From NCBI GenBank assembly GCA_036496585.1, contig DASXLB010000043.1:21775-85774 (forward strand): a stretch of DNA of 64,000 nucleotides. The letters run 5' to 3'. Positions 54,714-62,702 of this stretch are shown one piece after another (position 1 is the stretch's first letter; each line of letters starts with the position of its first letter). Position numbers and translations under genes: made by a program. The DNA comes from Vicinamibacterales bacterium (lineage in GTDB: Bacteria; Acidobacteriota; Vicinamibacteria; Vicinamibacterales; 2-12-FULL-66-21). Below the pieces are notes generated by a model. It did not search any database. It had not been told where the DNA came from and was given only the letters and a program-made list of their open reading frames with translations.

Positions 54714-54715
54714 TC

Positions 54716-55771
54716 ATGAGCCAGCGTATTTCACGGATGCCGCCACGCGACCTCGCGTCGCACCTGGGCGACGGCGAACCGCGTATCGGCGACGAACGGC
54801 TGATCGGGGGGGACACCGGCCTCGCCGCCGTGATGAGCCGGGCGCGGCTGGTGTCACGAAGCGGCGCGCCCGTGTTGCTGTTCGGAGAAACCGGCACCGG
54901 CAAGGAAATCGTTGCCCGCGCCATTCACGAACACTCCCCGTTCCGCGCCGGGGTGTTCCGCCGGGTCAACTGCGGCGCGATTGCGCCCGAGTTAATCGAT
55001 TCCGAACTGTTCGGGCATGAGCAGGGCGCGTTCACCGGGGCCACGGCGCGTCGCAAGGGCTGGTTCGAACAGGCGGACGGCGGGACGCTCTTCCTCGACG
55101 AAATCGGCGAACTGTCGCTGGCCGCGCAGGTGCGGCTGCTGAGGGTCGTTCAGGACAGCGAGGTCATGCGGGTGGGTGGCGAGCGTCCCGTTCACGTGCA
55201 CGTTCGGATCGTCGCCGCGACGCATCGCGACCTGCCGGCGATGGTCGAACGGCAGGCGTTTCGCGAGGATCTCTACTATCGGCTGTCTGTCTTTCCGATC
55301 GTGATTCCGCCCCTGCGCGATCGCCCTGGCGACGTTCGCGCGTTCGCCGAGTATTTCGCCGAGCGGGCTGCCGACCGTTTCGGCCTCAAGCGGATCCCCG
55401 CCTCGGACGAGGACGTGCGGATCCTCTCGGAGTATCAGTGGCCGGGAAACGTCCGAGAGATGGCGGCGGTCATGGATCGCGCGGTGCTGATTGGCCAGGG
55501 GCGTGCGCTCGACGTCACGGCGGCCCTGGGTCACGCCGCCAGGCCTACGCCGGCATCGGCGCCAGGCCCGACCGGGGCCGCCGCCACGACCATCGAGCCG
55601 CTCGATGTCGTCGTGAGCCGCCACATCCAGGCGGCCGTGCAGACGACACACGGACGCATCGAGGGTCCGCACGGGGCCGCGCGGCTGCTCCGGATCAACC
55701 CCCACACGCTGCGCGCCCGCATGCGAAAGCTGAAGATCTCCTGGAGCAGCTTTCGTCCCCAGAAGAATTAG
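54716..55771 (+). CDS. Sigma-54-dependent transcriptional activator without N-terminal sensor domain
   Basis: A 351-residue protein. Only about 30 residues precede the AAA+ domain. Walker A is GETGTGKE at 57-64, the sigma-54 contact loop is GAFTGA at 104-109, Walker B is [12 protein letters not shown], and the arginine-finger region is [21 protein letters not shown] Pro/Ala linker leads to a Fis-type HTH ([30 protein letters not shown]). Lacking a GAF, PAS or receiver domain, it is probably controlled at expression level or by a separate protein. It is divergent from the TonB receptor gene. Confidence 0.93.
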   Translation: MSQRISRMPPRDLASHLGDGEPRIGDERLIGGDTGLAAVMSRARLVSRSGAPVLLFGETGTGKEIVARAIHEHSPFRAGVFRRVNCGAIAPELIDSELFGHEQGAFTGATARRKGWFEQADGGTLFLDEIGELSLAAQVRLLRVVQDSEVMRVGGERPVHVHVRIVAATHRDLPAMVERQAFREDLYYRLSVFPIVIPPLRDRPGDVRAFAEYFAERAADRFGLKRIPASDEDVRILSEYQWPGNVREMAAVMDRAVLIGQGRALDVTAALGHAARPTPASAPGPTGAAATTIEPLDVVVSRHIQAAVQTTHGRIEGPHGAARLLRINPHTLRARMRKLKISWSSFRPQKN

Positions 55772-55874
55772 CGGCTGCGGGTGATCCGACGCCCGGGGTA
55801 CTATATTGGCGCGGCAGCTTTCGGCCAGGCTCGTGCCCGCTCATCGCGATTCCCCGGTCACAACTTGACGATGA

Positions 55875-55899
55875 GCTGAGGCGCCGCGGCGTCCTCAGC
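55875..55899. terminator. Stem-loop between convergent activator and cupin genes
   Basis: GCTGAGG and CCTCAGC form a perfect 7-bp stem, and CGCC/GGCG extend it inward around a GC turn, with one bulged T. The hairpin lies 104 bases after the activator stop and contains the cupin stop codon. No T-run is seen, so it may act with Rho or as a 3'-end stabiliser. Confidence 0.4.
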
Positions 55900-56305
55900 C
55901 TGCGCTCGTGGCGCTGTTGTACTGCTCGTCGCTCACCTTCTCCATCCACTCGACCATCTTCCCGTCGAGCTGCTCCTGAATTGCCATGTGTGTCATCGCC
56001 GTGGTCGGCGCCGCGCCGTGCCAGTGCTTCTCGCCAGGCGGAAACCACACGACGTCGCCAGGACGAATCTCTTCGATGGCGCCGCCCCATCGCTGGGCTC
56101 GCCCGCACCCGGCGGTCACGATCAGCATCTGACCCAACGGATGTGTGTGCCACGCTGTTCTCGCGCCGGTTTCAAACGTCACCGCCGCACTCGCGGCGCG
56201 TCCTGGCGGCGCCGCCTGGAACAGCGGATCGATCCGTACTGTCCCGGTAAACCAGTCAGTCGGTCCCTTGCCGGATGGCTGCGTACCCGCGCGTTTTATG
56301 TCCAT
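55895..56305 (-). CDS. Cupin domain protein
   Basis: About 136 residues from the ATG at 56305 ([12 protein letters not shown]). The cupin core is intact: [20 protein letters not shown] (two metal His residues), then [20 protein letters not shown] (third His and motif 2). The end [20 protein letters not shown] is typical of small cupins of the kind found next to carboxymuconolactone-decarboxylase-like proteins. It could be a metal-dependent enzyme; the substrate is unknown. It shares no operon with an obvious partner. Confidence 0.88.
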   Translation of the reverse strand: MDIKRAGTQPSGKGPTDWFTGTVRIDPLFQAAPPGRAASAAVTFETGARTAWHTHPLGQMLIVTAGCGRAQRWGGAIEEIRPGDVVWFPPGEKHWHGAAPTTAMTHMAIQEQLDGKMVEWMEKVSDEQYNSATSAG

Positions 56306-56340
56306 GTCGTTCGACCTCCGATTTCGTTGATCCTCGCCGC

Positions 56341-56688
56341 TCACTTCACCGTGAACACGGCCGGCCGGCTCCTCGTCTGTCCCGACGCGTTCACCAGCGT
56401 TACGGTGTGGGTGCCGGCGTTGGCGGCGTGGACGGAGGCGAAGGAGAGCGCCGCCGCGGTGGCCGGCGGCAGCGCGAGGTCGTGGGTGTCGACGAGCCTG
56501 ACGGTCGCCGCATCATAGATCCGAATCGCTCCGGCACTGCCGCGCGCCGGGGACTCCGTATACGTGATCACCAGGTGCCTGTCTGGATTGACGCCCGCCG
56601 CACCGTCGGCCGGGAAGAACTAAGCGCCCTGCGCGTGCGCCGGTATCGGCAGCGCCAGCGTGACGAGGAGCAGCGAGACTCGACTCAT
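56341..56688 (-). pseudogene. Secreted protein gene interrupted by an in-frame TAG
   Basis: From the ATG at 56688 a signal peptide (MSRVSLLLVTLALPIPAHAQ) is followed by Gly-Ala and a TAG at 56620-56622. The same frame then continues open for 92 codons with FFPADGAAGVNPDRHLVITY, then [17 protein letters not shown], and an Ig-like end ([20 protein letters not shown]). The first part resembles the N-terminal segment of secreted pectinesterase-type proteins. The gene is also short for such an enzyme, so it is probably a remnant that later lost its reading frame. A sequencing error at one base is the alternative. Confidence 0.6.
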
Positions 56689-56754
56689 CGGTTTGCGGCG
56701 TATTGTGCCCGAATGGCGTCCGGATTGCAGCGTCGTAACGTGGAGGAAATACGC

Positions 56755-56940
56755 ATGGCCAAGTACGGCAAGGCAGCAGGCAAGCGCGTCAAGTCCGCGA
56801 TGCACCGGAAGAAGAAGGGAACGCTGAAGAGCGGATCCGGTCGGAAAGTCACGAGCCGCAAGCAGGCAATCGCAATCGGTCTCAGCGAGGCGCGGGAAAA
56901 GGGCGCGAAGGTGCCGCGCCGGAGCAGCAAGAAGCGCTAG
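56755..56940 (+). CDS. Small basic DUF6496-like protein
   Basis: A 61-residue, Lys/Arg-rich protein (MAKYGKAAGKRVKSAMHRKK onwards) with KSGSGRKVTSRKQAIAIGLS and AREKGAKVPRR, the pattern of DUF6496 proteins. A GGAGG ribosome site sits 8 bases upstream. The family is widespread in bacteria and its role is unknown; the charge suggests nucleic-acid binding. A longer upstream frame is not supported. Confidence 0.82.
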   Translation: MAKYGKAAGKRVKSAMHRKKKGTLKSGSGRKVTSRKQAIAIGLSEAREKGAKVPRRSSKKR

Positions 56941-57042
56941 CGGTCCGAGTCGGACGCGAAGGCCGCCGCGACCAGGCCAGCCGTTCCGCGATCGCGACGG
57001 CAGGCCCGGGATTCCATGTTGTGACCCCTTTCGGCTCTACCC

Positions 57043-57071
57043 TTGACACCATTTACCCGACAATGTAAGCA
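57043..57071 (+). promoter_or_regulatory. Candidate promoter and operator of the padR-permease pair
   Basis: TTGACA at 57043-57048 begins a likely promoter just before the padR start; the -10 box 17 bases later (TAAGCA) is weak. The inverted repeat TTAC-N8-GTAA at 57053-57068 overlaps it and is a natural candidate for PadR autorepression. Confidence 0.45.
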
Positions 57072-57077
57072 TTAGGT

Positions 57078-57413
57078 GTGACCGACCTGTCGAATCTTGG
57101 CGAGTTCGAGCACGTCGTGCTGCTCGCCGTCCTGCACCTGAGTGACGAGGCGTATGCGGTGGCCGTCCGCGACGAGATCGAGAGCCGCACCGGCCGTCGT
57201 GTCTCGCGCGGATCGGTGTACGTGACGCTCGATCGCCTCGAGACCAAGGGGTATTTGAAATCGCGCCTCGGCGATCCGACCGCTGTCCGCGGCGGCCGCG
57301 CGAAGCGCTACTACGCCCTGCGGCCCCGCGCCGTGGCCGCGCTCCAGGAGAGCCGCCGCACGCTGCTGCAGATGTGGCGAGGCGCCGACGACCGTCTGGA
57401 GGGTGCGCGGTGA
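57078..57413 (+). CDS. PadR family transcriptional regulator
   Basis: A 111-residue protein from a GTG start. It has the PadR winged helix: LGEFEHVVLLAVLHLSDEAY, AVRDEIESRTGRRVSRGSVY, VTLDRLETKGYLKSRLGDP and GGRAKRYYALRPRAVAALQE, then a short helix. Its stop overlaps the GTG start of the third orphan permease, the standard pairing for this permease family. It probably represses its own transcript together with the permease gene. Confidence 0.95.
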   Translation: MTDLSNLGEFEHVVLLAVLHLSDEAYAVAVRDEIESRTGRRVSRGSVYVTLDRLETKGYLKSRLGDPTAVRGGRAKRYYALRPRAVAALQESRRTLLQMWRGADDRLEGAR

Positions 57414-60112
57414 CCCGGCTGCCGCGCAGCCTCGAGCGGGTGCTCGCGTGGACGGTCCCGCGCGAGCAGCGGGAGCCGATCGCGGGCGATCTGATCGAGG
57501 AGCATTCACTCCGCCTGCGCGGCGGCGGCTTCGCGGCGCGCCCGCGAGCGTATGCCGGCCTGTGGTGGAGCGCCCTGCAACTCGCGGGTTCCTTCGCCTG
57601 GGAACGACTCCGGCGCGATCGCCCGCTGCCGCCGATTGCCGGTGAGTCGGCTCGGCGATCGTCCCTCTGGGACATGCTCGCGCACGACGCGGCCTTCGGC
57701 GTTCGAATGCTGCGCCGGCAGCCGGCCTTCGCCGCCATCGCCATCGCGGTGCTGGCGCTGGGAATCGGCGCCAACACTGCGATGTTCGGGTTCGTCAACG
57801 CCGTGCTCTGGCGGCCGCTGCCGTTTCCGCGGGCCGATCGCATCGTCTCGCTCGGTGAGCAGCGGCCGCACGAGAACCGGTGGTTCGGACCGATCGCGCC
57901 AGCAGACTTCTTCGACTGGCGGCGCGACAGCCGATCGTTCTCGGCGATGGCCGCGTCGATGGTGCCCCCGTCTGGCGCGTTCAACCTGACGGGCGCCGGC
58001 GAGCCCGAGCGCGTGCGGGCCATCCAGGTGACGCCGGCGTTCCTGACCGTGCTCGGCATAGTCCCTGCGCTCGGCCGCGATTTCAGGCCTGACGAGGAAA
58101 CCGACGGCCGGCAGCGCGTCGCGCTCCTCTCCGACGGGCTCTGGCGCCGGCGGTTCGGAGCGGATCCGGCGATCGTCGGACGCACGGTCGAATTCGACAG
58201 CCACACCTTCGAAGTCATCGGCGTGTTACCGGCGCGGTTCTGGTGGCCGACGCGGCCTGACGCCGTGGTGCCGCTGGCGCTCACCAACCACGATCGGGCT
58301 CTCCGCGGCGCGCATTTTCTGGAGGCCGTCGCAAGGGTCGGAGACGGCGTGTCGATCGATCAGGCGCGGGAGGAGCTCCGTGTGCTCAGCGCTCGCCTGT
58401 CACAGGACTATCCCGCCGTGAACAGCGGCCATGCGGCGAACCTGCGCCCGCTGCGCGACGCCTTCGTCGGCGACGTGCGCCAGGCCCTGCTCGTGCTGCT
58501 GGGGGCGGTGGCGTTCGTACTGCTGATTGCCTGCGCCAACGTCGCGACGCTGCAGCTCGCGCGAGCCGCCGGGCGTCACAAAGAACTCTCGATCCGCCGC
58601 GCAGTCGGCGCGTCGCGCCTCAGGGTCGTTCAGCAGCTCATGACGGAGAGCCTCGTCATCGCGCTCGTCGGCGGCGCCGCCGGGCTCCTCGTCGCTGCGG
58701 GCGCACTGGCGCTCATGCGCGGCGTTCTGCCGACGCAGTTCGCGGGACTGCCGGGCATCTCGGCGGTCGGTCTCGACGGCCGGGCCGTCGCCGCCGCCTT
58801 CGGTTTCTCGACGATCACGGCACTCGTGTTTGGCATCGTACCGGCGCTCGCCTCTTCCGATGCGGGCCTCGCCGCGACGTTGACCGAAGAGACCCGCGGA
58901 TCGACTGCCAGCGCGGCCGCGCAGCGGTGGCGCGCGGCGCTGGTGGTGACCGAGCTCGCCTTGTCACTCGTGCTCCTCAGCAGCGCCGCGCTCCTGCTCG
59001 TCAGCTTCCAGCGTTTGATCAACGTCCCGCTCGGCTTCCAGCCGGCGCAGCTGACTACTGCTGATCTCAGACTGCCCGGCGCCAGATACGACGAACACGC
59101 GCGAACCGTCGCCTTTGTCGACGCGCTGTTCGCACGTGTGCGCGTCGCGCCGGGCGTCCAGCATGCCGCCGCGACGACAGCGCTGCCGCTCGTCGGCGGT
59201 GACTCGCGGCTCGATCTCGTCATCGAGCATCGAGCGCCGTCGCCCGGAGCGGTACCGATGAGAGCGGATGCGCGGCTCGTATCGACGGACTACTTCGCGA
59301 CGCTTGGGATCCCGCTCGTCCGCGGCCGGTTCTTCACCGAGCACGACACCGAATCGTCGGCGAAGGTCGCGATCCTCAACGCCGCAGCGGTGCGCCGCTA
59401 CTGGCCCGGCGAGGATCCCCTCGGCCGCCGCATCAGTCTCGGCGCCGACGACGACTGGCGCGGGGTCGTCGGCGTTGTCGGCGATACGCATAACGAAGGA
59501 CTCGACGTAGACGCCGAGCCTGCGGCATACCTGCCGCAGCGGCAGCTCTTCGAAAACCTGGGCTCCGCCTTCGAGCGGACGATGACGATCGTGATCCGGT
59601 CGTCCAACGATACGGCTGCGAACGCCTCGATCATCCGTTCGGCCCTGTCGTCCGTTGATCCTCAGCTTCCGACTGGCCCGGTCAGGAAGATGGAGGAGGT
59701 CATCGGCGACTCGATCGCGCCCCGGCGGCTGAATCTGGTGGTCGTCGTCGCGCTCACGTTCATGGCGCTCGTGCTGACGGGCGCCGGCCTCTACGGCGTC
59801 ATGTCATACATCGTCGCCCAGCGGACGAGGGAGATCGGCGTGCGAATGGCGCTCGGCGCGAGCCGCCGGCAAGTGCTCGGGATGATGTTCGGCCAGGCGT
59901 TGCGGGTGATGGCCGCCGGCATCGGCATCGGCGTGGCCGGGGCGCTGGCGCTGACGCGATCGATGTCGTCGCTCCTGTTCGGCGTGAACGCCGGGGATCC
60001 GCTGATCTACGTCGCCGTGTCGGTGCTGCTGGCGGCGGTCGGCCTCGCGGCGGTGGCGGTTCCGGCGTCGCGCGCGACGCGGATCGACCCGCTGGCGGCG
60101 CTCCGGAACTAG
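57410..60112 (+). CDS. Orphan ABC permease, ADOP family, third copy with N-terminal extension
   Basis: A 900-residue protein from the GTG overlapping the padR stop. Unlike the two other copies it begins with an extra domain of about 80 residues containing ERVLAWTVPREQREPIAGDL and one hydrophobic segment, typical of PadR-linked members. Then come the usual parts: helix AIAVLALGIGANTAMFGFVN, periplasmic domain, FtsX helices near LLIACANVATLQLARAAGRH, second periplasmic domain (LVRGRFFTEHDTESSAKVAI) and three C-terminal helices ending RIDPLAALRN. There is no ATPase partner. Confidence 0.94.
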   Translation: MTRLPRSLERVLAWTVPREQREPIAGDLIEEHSLRLRGGGFAARPRAYAGLWWSALQLAGSFAWERLRRDRPLPPIAGESARRSSLWDMLAHDAAFGVRMLRRQPAFAAIAIAVLALGIGANTAMFGFVNAVLWRPLPFPRADRIVSLGEQRPHENRWFGPIAPADFFDWRRDSRSFSAMAASMVPPSGAFNLTGAGEPERVRAIQVTPAFLTVLGIVPALGRDFRPDEETDGRQRVALLSDGLWRRRFGADPAIVGRTVEFDSHTFEVIGVLPARFWWPTRPDAVVPLALTNHDRALRGAHFLEAVARVGDGVSIDQAREELRVLSARLSQDYPAVNSGHAANLRPLRDAFVGDVRQALLVLLGAVAFVLLIACANVATLQLARAAGRHKELSIRRAVGASRLRVVQQLMTESLVIALVGGAAGLLVAAGALALMRGVLPTQFAGLPGISAVGLDGRAVAAAFGFSTITALVFGIVPALASSDAGLAATLTEETRGSTASAAAQRWRAALVVTELALSLVLLSSAALLLVSFQRLINVPLGFQPAQLTTADLRLPGARYDEHARTVAFVDALFARVRVAPGVQHAAATTALPLVGGDSRLDLVIEHRAPSPGAVPMRADARLVSTDYFATLGIPLVRGRFFTEHDTESSAKVAILNAAAVRRYWPGEDPLGRRISLGADDDWRGVVGVVGDTHNEGLDVDAEPAAYLPQRQLFENLGSAFERTMTIVIRSSNDTAANASIIRSALSSVDPQLPTGPVRKMEEVIGDSIAPRRLNLVVVVALTFMALVLTGAGLYGVMSYIVAQRTREIGVRMALGASRRQVLGMMFGQALRVMAAGIGIGVAGALALTRSMSSLLFGVNAGDPLIYVAVSVLLAAVGLAAVAVPASRATRIDPLAALRN

Positions 60113-60408
60113 ACACAGTGGTATGTCAGCACCCTATCGCGTCTAGGTGTCTCTTCACGTTGGTACGGACTCACCTCGTCGGCGATCGTGTCGAAGCCCG
60201 ACGCAACGTTCGAGGGCACGGGCACGTCGACCCGCGGCACCACCGAAATGAGCACCGGCATCATCAGCATCGTCACCATGACGGCCGACCATGCGGCGTG
60301 GCGCGCCGCGCCGGAGCGCACGCGCAGTCCGACCAGCACGAGACCGACGGCCGTGGCAGCCACGACGCTGCGAAACGAAACGTCGAGAGCCAGGTGCAGC
60401 ATGGACAC
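60109..60408 (-). pseudogene. Truncated BlaR1/MecR1-type M56 peptidase, N-terminal remnant
   Basis: A 99-residue frame with two hydrophobic segments (SFRSVVAATAVGLVLVGLRV and AAWSAVMVTMLMMPVLISVV) and the phrase RSGAARHAAW typical of the N-terminus of M56-family sensor peptidases. The catalytic HExxH region, usually 150-250 residues further on, is absent. The remaining 30 residues match nothing familiar, and the end overlaps the end of the third permease gene. It follows a BlaI remnant by five bases, as the complete genes do in blaI-blaR1 pairs. Confidence 0.6.
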
Positions 60409-60412
60409 CTCG

Positions 60413-60600
60413 CTACTTTCGATCGTTGATCCTGGTGGCGAGCCTGCGGATCTGCGCTGGAGTCAGCAGCTTCTCGTCCACCGTTCCCGCGAGGAACTGC
60501 TCCGCCGACCCCGACCAGAAGCGATCGATCAGCTGGCGGACGGAGCGCGCCGCAAGGCTGCGCGGCGGCACCGCGGCCCGGTAGACGAACGCTCTCGCGC
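60413..60600 (-). pseudogene. BlaI/MecI-type repressor, C-terminal remnant
   Basis: The last 60 residues (AFVYRAAVPPRSLAARSVRQ, LIDRFWSGSAEQFLAGTVDE, KLLTPAQIRRLATRI) match the C-terminal dimerisation helices of BlaI/MecI/CopY repressors. The DNA-binding winged helix that should precede them is missing; the same frame continues upstream to about 60736 with a sequence that does not look like a repressor. With the truncated M56 gene, this marks a lost beta-lactam-response-type regulatory pair. Confidence 0.6.
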
Positions 60601-60762
60601 GATCGGTCGATGCGTCCGCGGTCGAAGAAGCGACCCGCGGGCGACCGCTTATTTCACGGTGACGATCGCGCGAGGGTGGTGCGCTCCCATTGCGCGCGGT
60701 GGAGCGCATCGCTGAATCCCGTTGACTGTTCGCCAAGGGTGAACGGGGCCCGGCCCGAGAGC

Positions 60763-61533
60763 CTACCCCCGGCGCCCGTACCGCAGCAGGGCGATTGCGC
60801 CGCTGCCGAGAAGCAGCAGCGACGCGGGCTCCGGTGTGGGAGAGGCGCCAGGATTGTCATCGACGGATGTCAGATCGAAAGTAAAGGCAAAGGAACTGTT
60901 CGCGGCGCCGCTGCCGCTGCTGGGTCCGTCATAGGTCCCCGACGACTGCGAGAAGAGTTGTAACGCGTACGTGCCTGGGTCGAGCACGCCGGTGTGCGAG
61001 CGGGAGAATTGCGCCGTGCCGTTCGTCTGCTGATCCAAATCCTCGAAGATGTTGTTGCTGTCGCTGTCGATCAACGAGGCCCCCCATGCGCCATAGGTGC
61101 GGCCGTACCGGTCGTCACTGTCGGCGCCAGCGCCAGCCTCGAACTGCCCCGCAAAGTCGAAGGCGTAGCTCGTCGGCAGAACAAACAAGACGTTGTACTC
61201 CGCTCCCGCCCCTGTGTCCGCCGTCCCCGCCCAGGTCACGCTGGTGTTGGCGGTCCCGGACATGTGGGCCGGATCGCGGTAGGACGAATCCAACTGACTG
61301 ATCGAGGTTCCGACGCTTGTGCCGGCCAACGCGGCCAGCGTGACCTGCATGTGATCGCTCGGCGTATCGCCGGGGTCGAATTTGAACGACGATTCGCCGC
61401 TGCCGTCGTAGACGCTCGCCAGTGTCGGGGTCGAACGCTGGTCCACGGTAATCGTGATCCCGTCGGCCGCGCCAAGCGCAGAGCAACCGAAGAGGATGGC
61501 TGTGCCGACCGCTGCCGTCAGTCTCACCTGCAT
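60763..61533 (-). CDS. PEP-CTERM sorting-domain protein
   Basis: About 256 residues from the ATG at 61533, with a signal (MQVRLTAAVGTAILFGCSAL). The mature part is rich in Ser, Thr, Gly and Asp (TLAALAGTSVGTSISQLDSS, VLFVLPTSYAFDFAGQFEAG). It ends with the motif PTPEPASLLLLGSGAIALLR followed by an Arg cluster, which is recognised by exosortase. The protein should be processed at the membrane and released or attached to exopolysaccharide. No exosortase gene is in the window. Confidence 0.9.
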   Translation of the reverse strand: MQVRLTAAVGTAILFGCSALGAADGITITVDQRSTPTLASVYDGSGESSFKFDPGDTPSDHMQVTLAALAGTSVGTSISQLDSSYRDPAHMSGTANTSVTWAGTADTGAGAEYNVLFVLPTSYAFDFAGQFEAGAGADSDDRYGRTYGAWGASLIDSDSNNIFEDLDQQTNGTAQFSRSHTGVLDPGTYALQLFSQSSGTYDGPSSGSGAANSSFAFTFDLTSVDDNPGASPTPEPASLLLLGSGAIALLRYGRRG

Positions 61534-61725
61534 ACTCGCTCCTTCGCCCACGCGCTGTCGCAGGCAGGGTCTGCGTCAGCAAACGTCAGGCCGGTATTCC
61601 GACCGGGATAAAGGCAGCGGCGTGGGAGATCGGGACAAGTCCTCAGCCTGGAATGGCAAACCCTGGGACGCCTGGCACTATGGCTGTCGGCCCAGACCTC
61701 GACCGTATCAGGGAGTCGTCGGCCA

Positions 61726-62028
61726 GTGTGTCGAGATGGTGGCCCGCCTGCTGGCGAGCATGACCTGCGCGCACGACTGTATACCTTGCTGCCGCTCTTC
61801 TATCTGGCCGGGCTGCTCTTCTGGCGGCACCGCATCCTTGCAAACATCGACGCTGACGAAGGGACACCTAAGGTCGTTCCGCTGACGGTCAGTCTCGTCG
61901 TAGCGTGGTTCCTCGTGTTCGCCGCTTCGCTGTTCGGCTTCGACGTCAGCATCGATCAGCACTTCACCTGGATCGCGGCCTTCAGCAACGTAGCGGTGAC
62001 GCACTGGCCGATCGGTGAACCGTTCTGA
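61726..62028 (+). CDS. Small membrane protein, hypothetical
   Basis: A frame of about 100 residues with two membrane helices (LYTLLPLFYLAGLLFWR and VVPLTVSLVVAWFLVFAAS) and the segment FGFDVSIDQHFTWIAAFSNV. The N-terminal 15 residues are polar and the start is doubtful; it may be a shortened gene. No family is recognised. Confidence 0.4.
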   Translation: MCRDGGPPAGEHDLRARLYTLLPLFYLAGLLFWRHRILANIDADEGTPKVVPLTVSLVVAWFLVFAASLFGFDVSIDQHFTWIAAFSNVAVTHWPIGEPF

Positions 62029-62136
62029 CGGATTTGCCCCTGTGACAATCGTGATAACGTCAGCCAAAATGAGGCAAGAGTCGATGCGCACGTCAAATGC
62101 GCGTCGGGGCACGACTTACGCTATTTTTTTCGACGC

Positions 62137-62175
62137 GGAGGGATGGCCGAGTGGTCGATGGCGGTGGTCTTGAAA
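62137..62175 (+). tRNA. 5' half of a tRNA-Ser(UGA) gene, truncated at the anticodon loop
   Basis: GGAGGGATGGCCGAGTGGTC starts a tRNA-Ser with acceptor 5' strand and D-arm. The frame continues through the anticodon loop CTTGAAA (anticodon TGA at 62171-62173). Directly after it, the perfect 12-base palindrome TGACACGTGTCA (62176-62187) replaces the 3' half. No variable arm, T-arm or acceptor 3' strand complementary to GGAGGGA follows. One base in the D-arm/anticodon junction (GATGG for the usual GAAGG) also differs. This is a gene fragment, likely an integration or recombination scar. Confidence 0.72.
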
Positions 62176-62234
62176 TGACACGTGTCACCGGAAGAGACGC
62201 GCGCGGTCGAAACGGCTGTTGGGAGGGAAATCTT

Positions 62235-62702
62235 ATGATTCGACGGACGATCCGTTCTCTCGCCATCTCACGTGCCGTGAGCGCGGGGTTCGACCCGACT
62301 TCGGCGTTGTTGGCGACGGGCAATGACGCGTGCGCTCTTCTCACGAAGGCAGAAATCCAGAAAGAGACGGGCTTGATCGTCGCGGATGCAACCCCGGGAA
62401 AACCCGTGCCCGGCGTACTTGGAAGATGCACCTAGGAGGGAACTGGCAATTCGCGGGTGATCGTCACGCTCGCCGATGCACAGCATATGGGATTGACCGT
62501 GAAGGCCCAGCAGAAAACGGGCGAAGACATCAAGGGACTGGGCTCGACGGCTGTTGGCGTCAAAGGCGCTGGGTTTACCGGTGGGGGCTACATCGTAAGC
62601 GTGCTCGACGCGAAGGGCGGTTTCGGCGTCAGCATCCTCGGAAAAGACGGCACGCGGGAGCGGACCGTCGCGCTCGCCAGAGTCGTCGAAAGCCACCGCT
62701 AG
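62235..62702 (+). pseudogene. Small secreted-protein gene with an in-frame TAG
   Basis: A GGGAGGG ribosome site lies 7-13 bases before the ATG at 62235. The frame reads to a TAG at 62433-62435 and then continues in the same frame to 62702. The parts read together give NDACALLTKAEIQKETGLIV and PGVLGRCT, a stop, then RVIVTLADAQHMGLTVKAQQ and GFTGGGYIVSVLDAKGGFGV. The Cys-Ala-Leu-Leu-Thr-Lys phrase with a second Cys after it recalls small lipoprotein-like proteins of the DUF3558 type. The residue at the stop is Trp, Tyr or Phe in similar proteins. The gene is probably inactive. Confidence 0.55.

Larger units (their letters stand above)
54411..54715. other. Divergent regulatory region between TonB receptor and sigma-54 activator genes
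   Basis: A 305-base gap without a credible gene. It contains a candidate sigma-54 promoter on the minus strand (54624-54638) and an AT-rich inverted repeat next to the activator start (54698-54713). Confidence 0.6.

Noticed and set aside
62281-62300. A GGTTCGACCC stretch resembling a tRNA T-arm, which could complete the tRNA-Ser half
   Set aside because: The arms do not pair beyond one base, the distance is too long, and no 3' acceptor strand complementary to GGAGGGA follows.
56620-62435. Reassignment of TAG to an amino acid to explain the two interrupted genes
   Set aside because: TAG ends several intact genes in the window, for example the MFS transporter, FtsB and the PLP decarboxylase.
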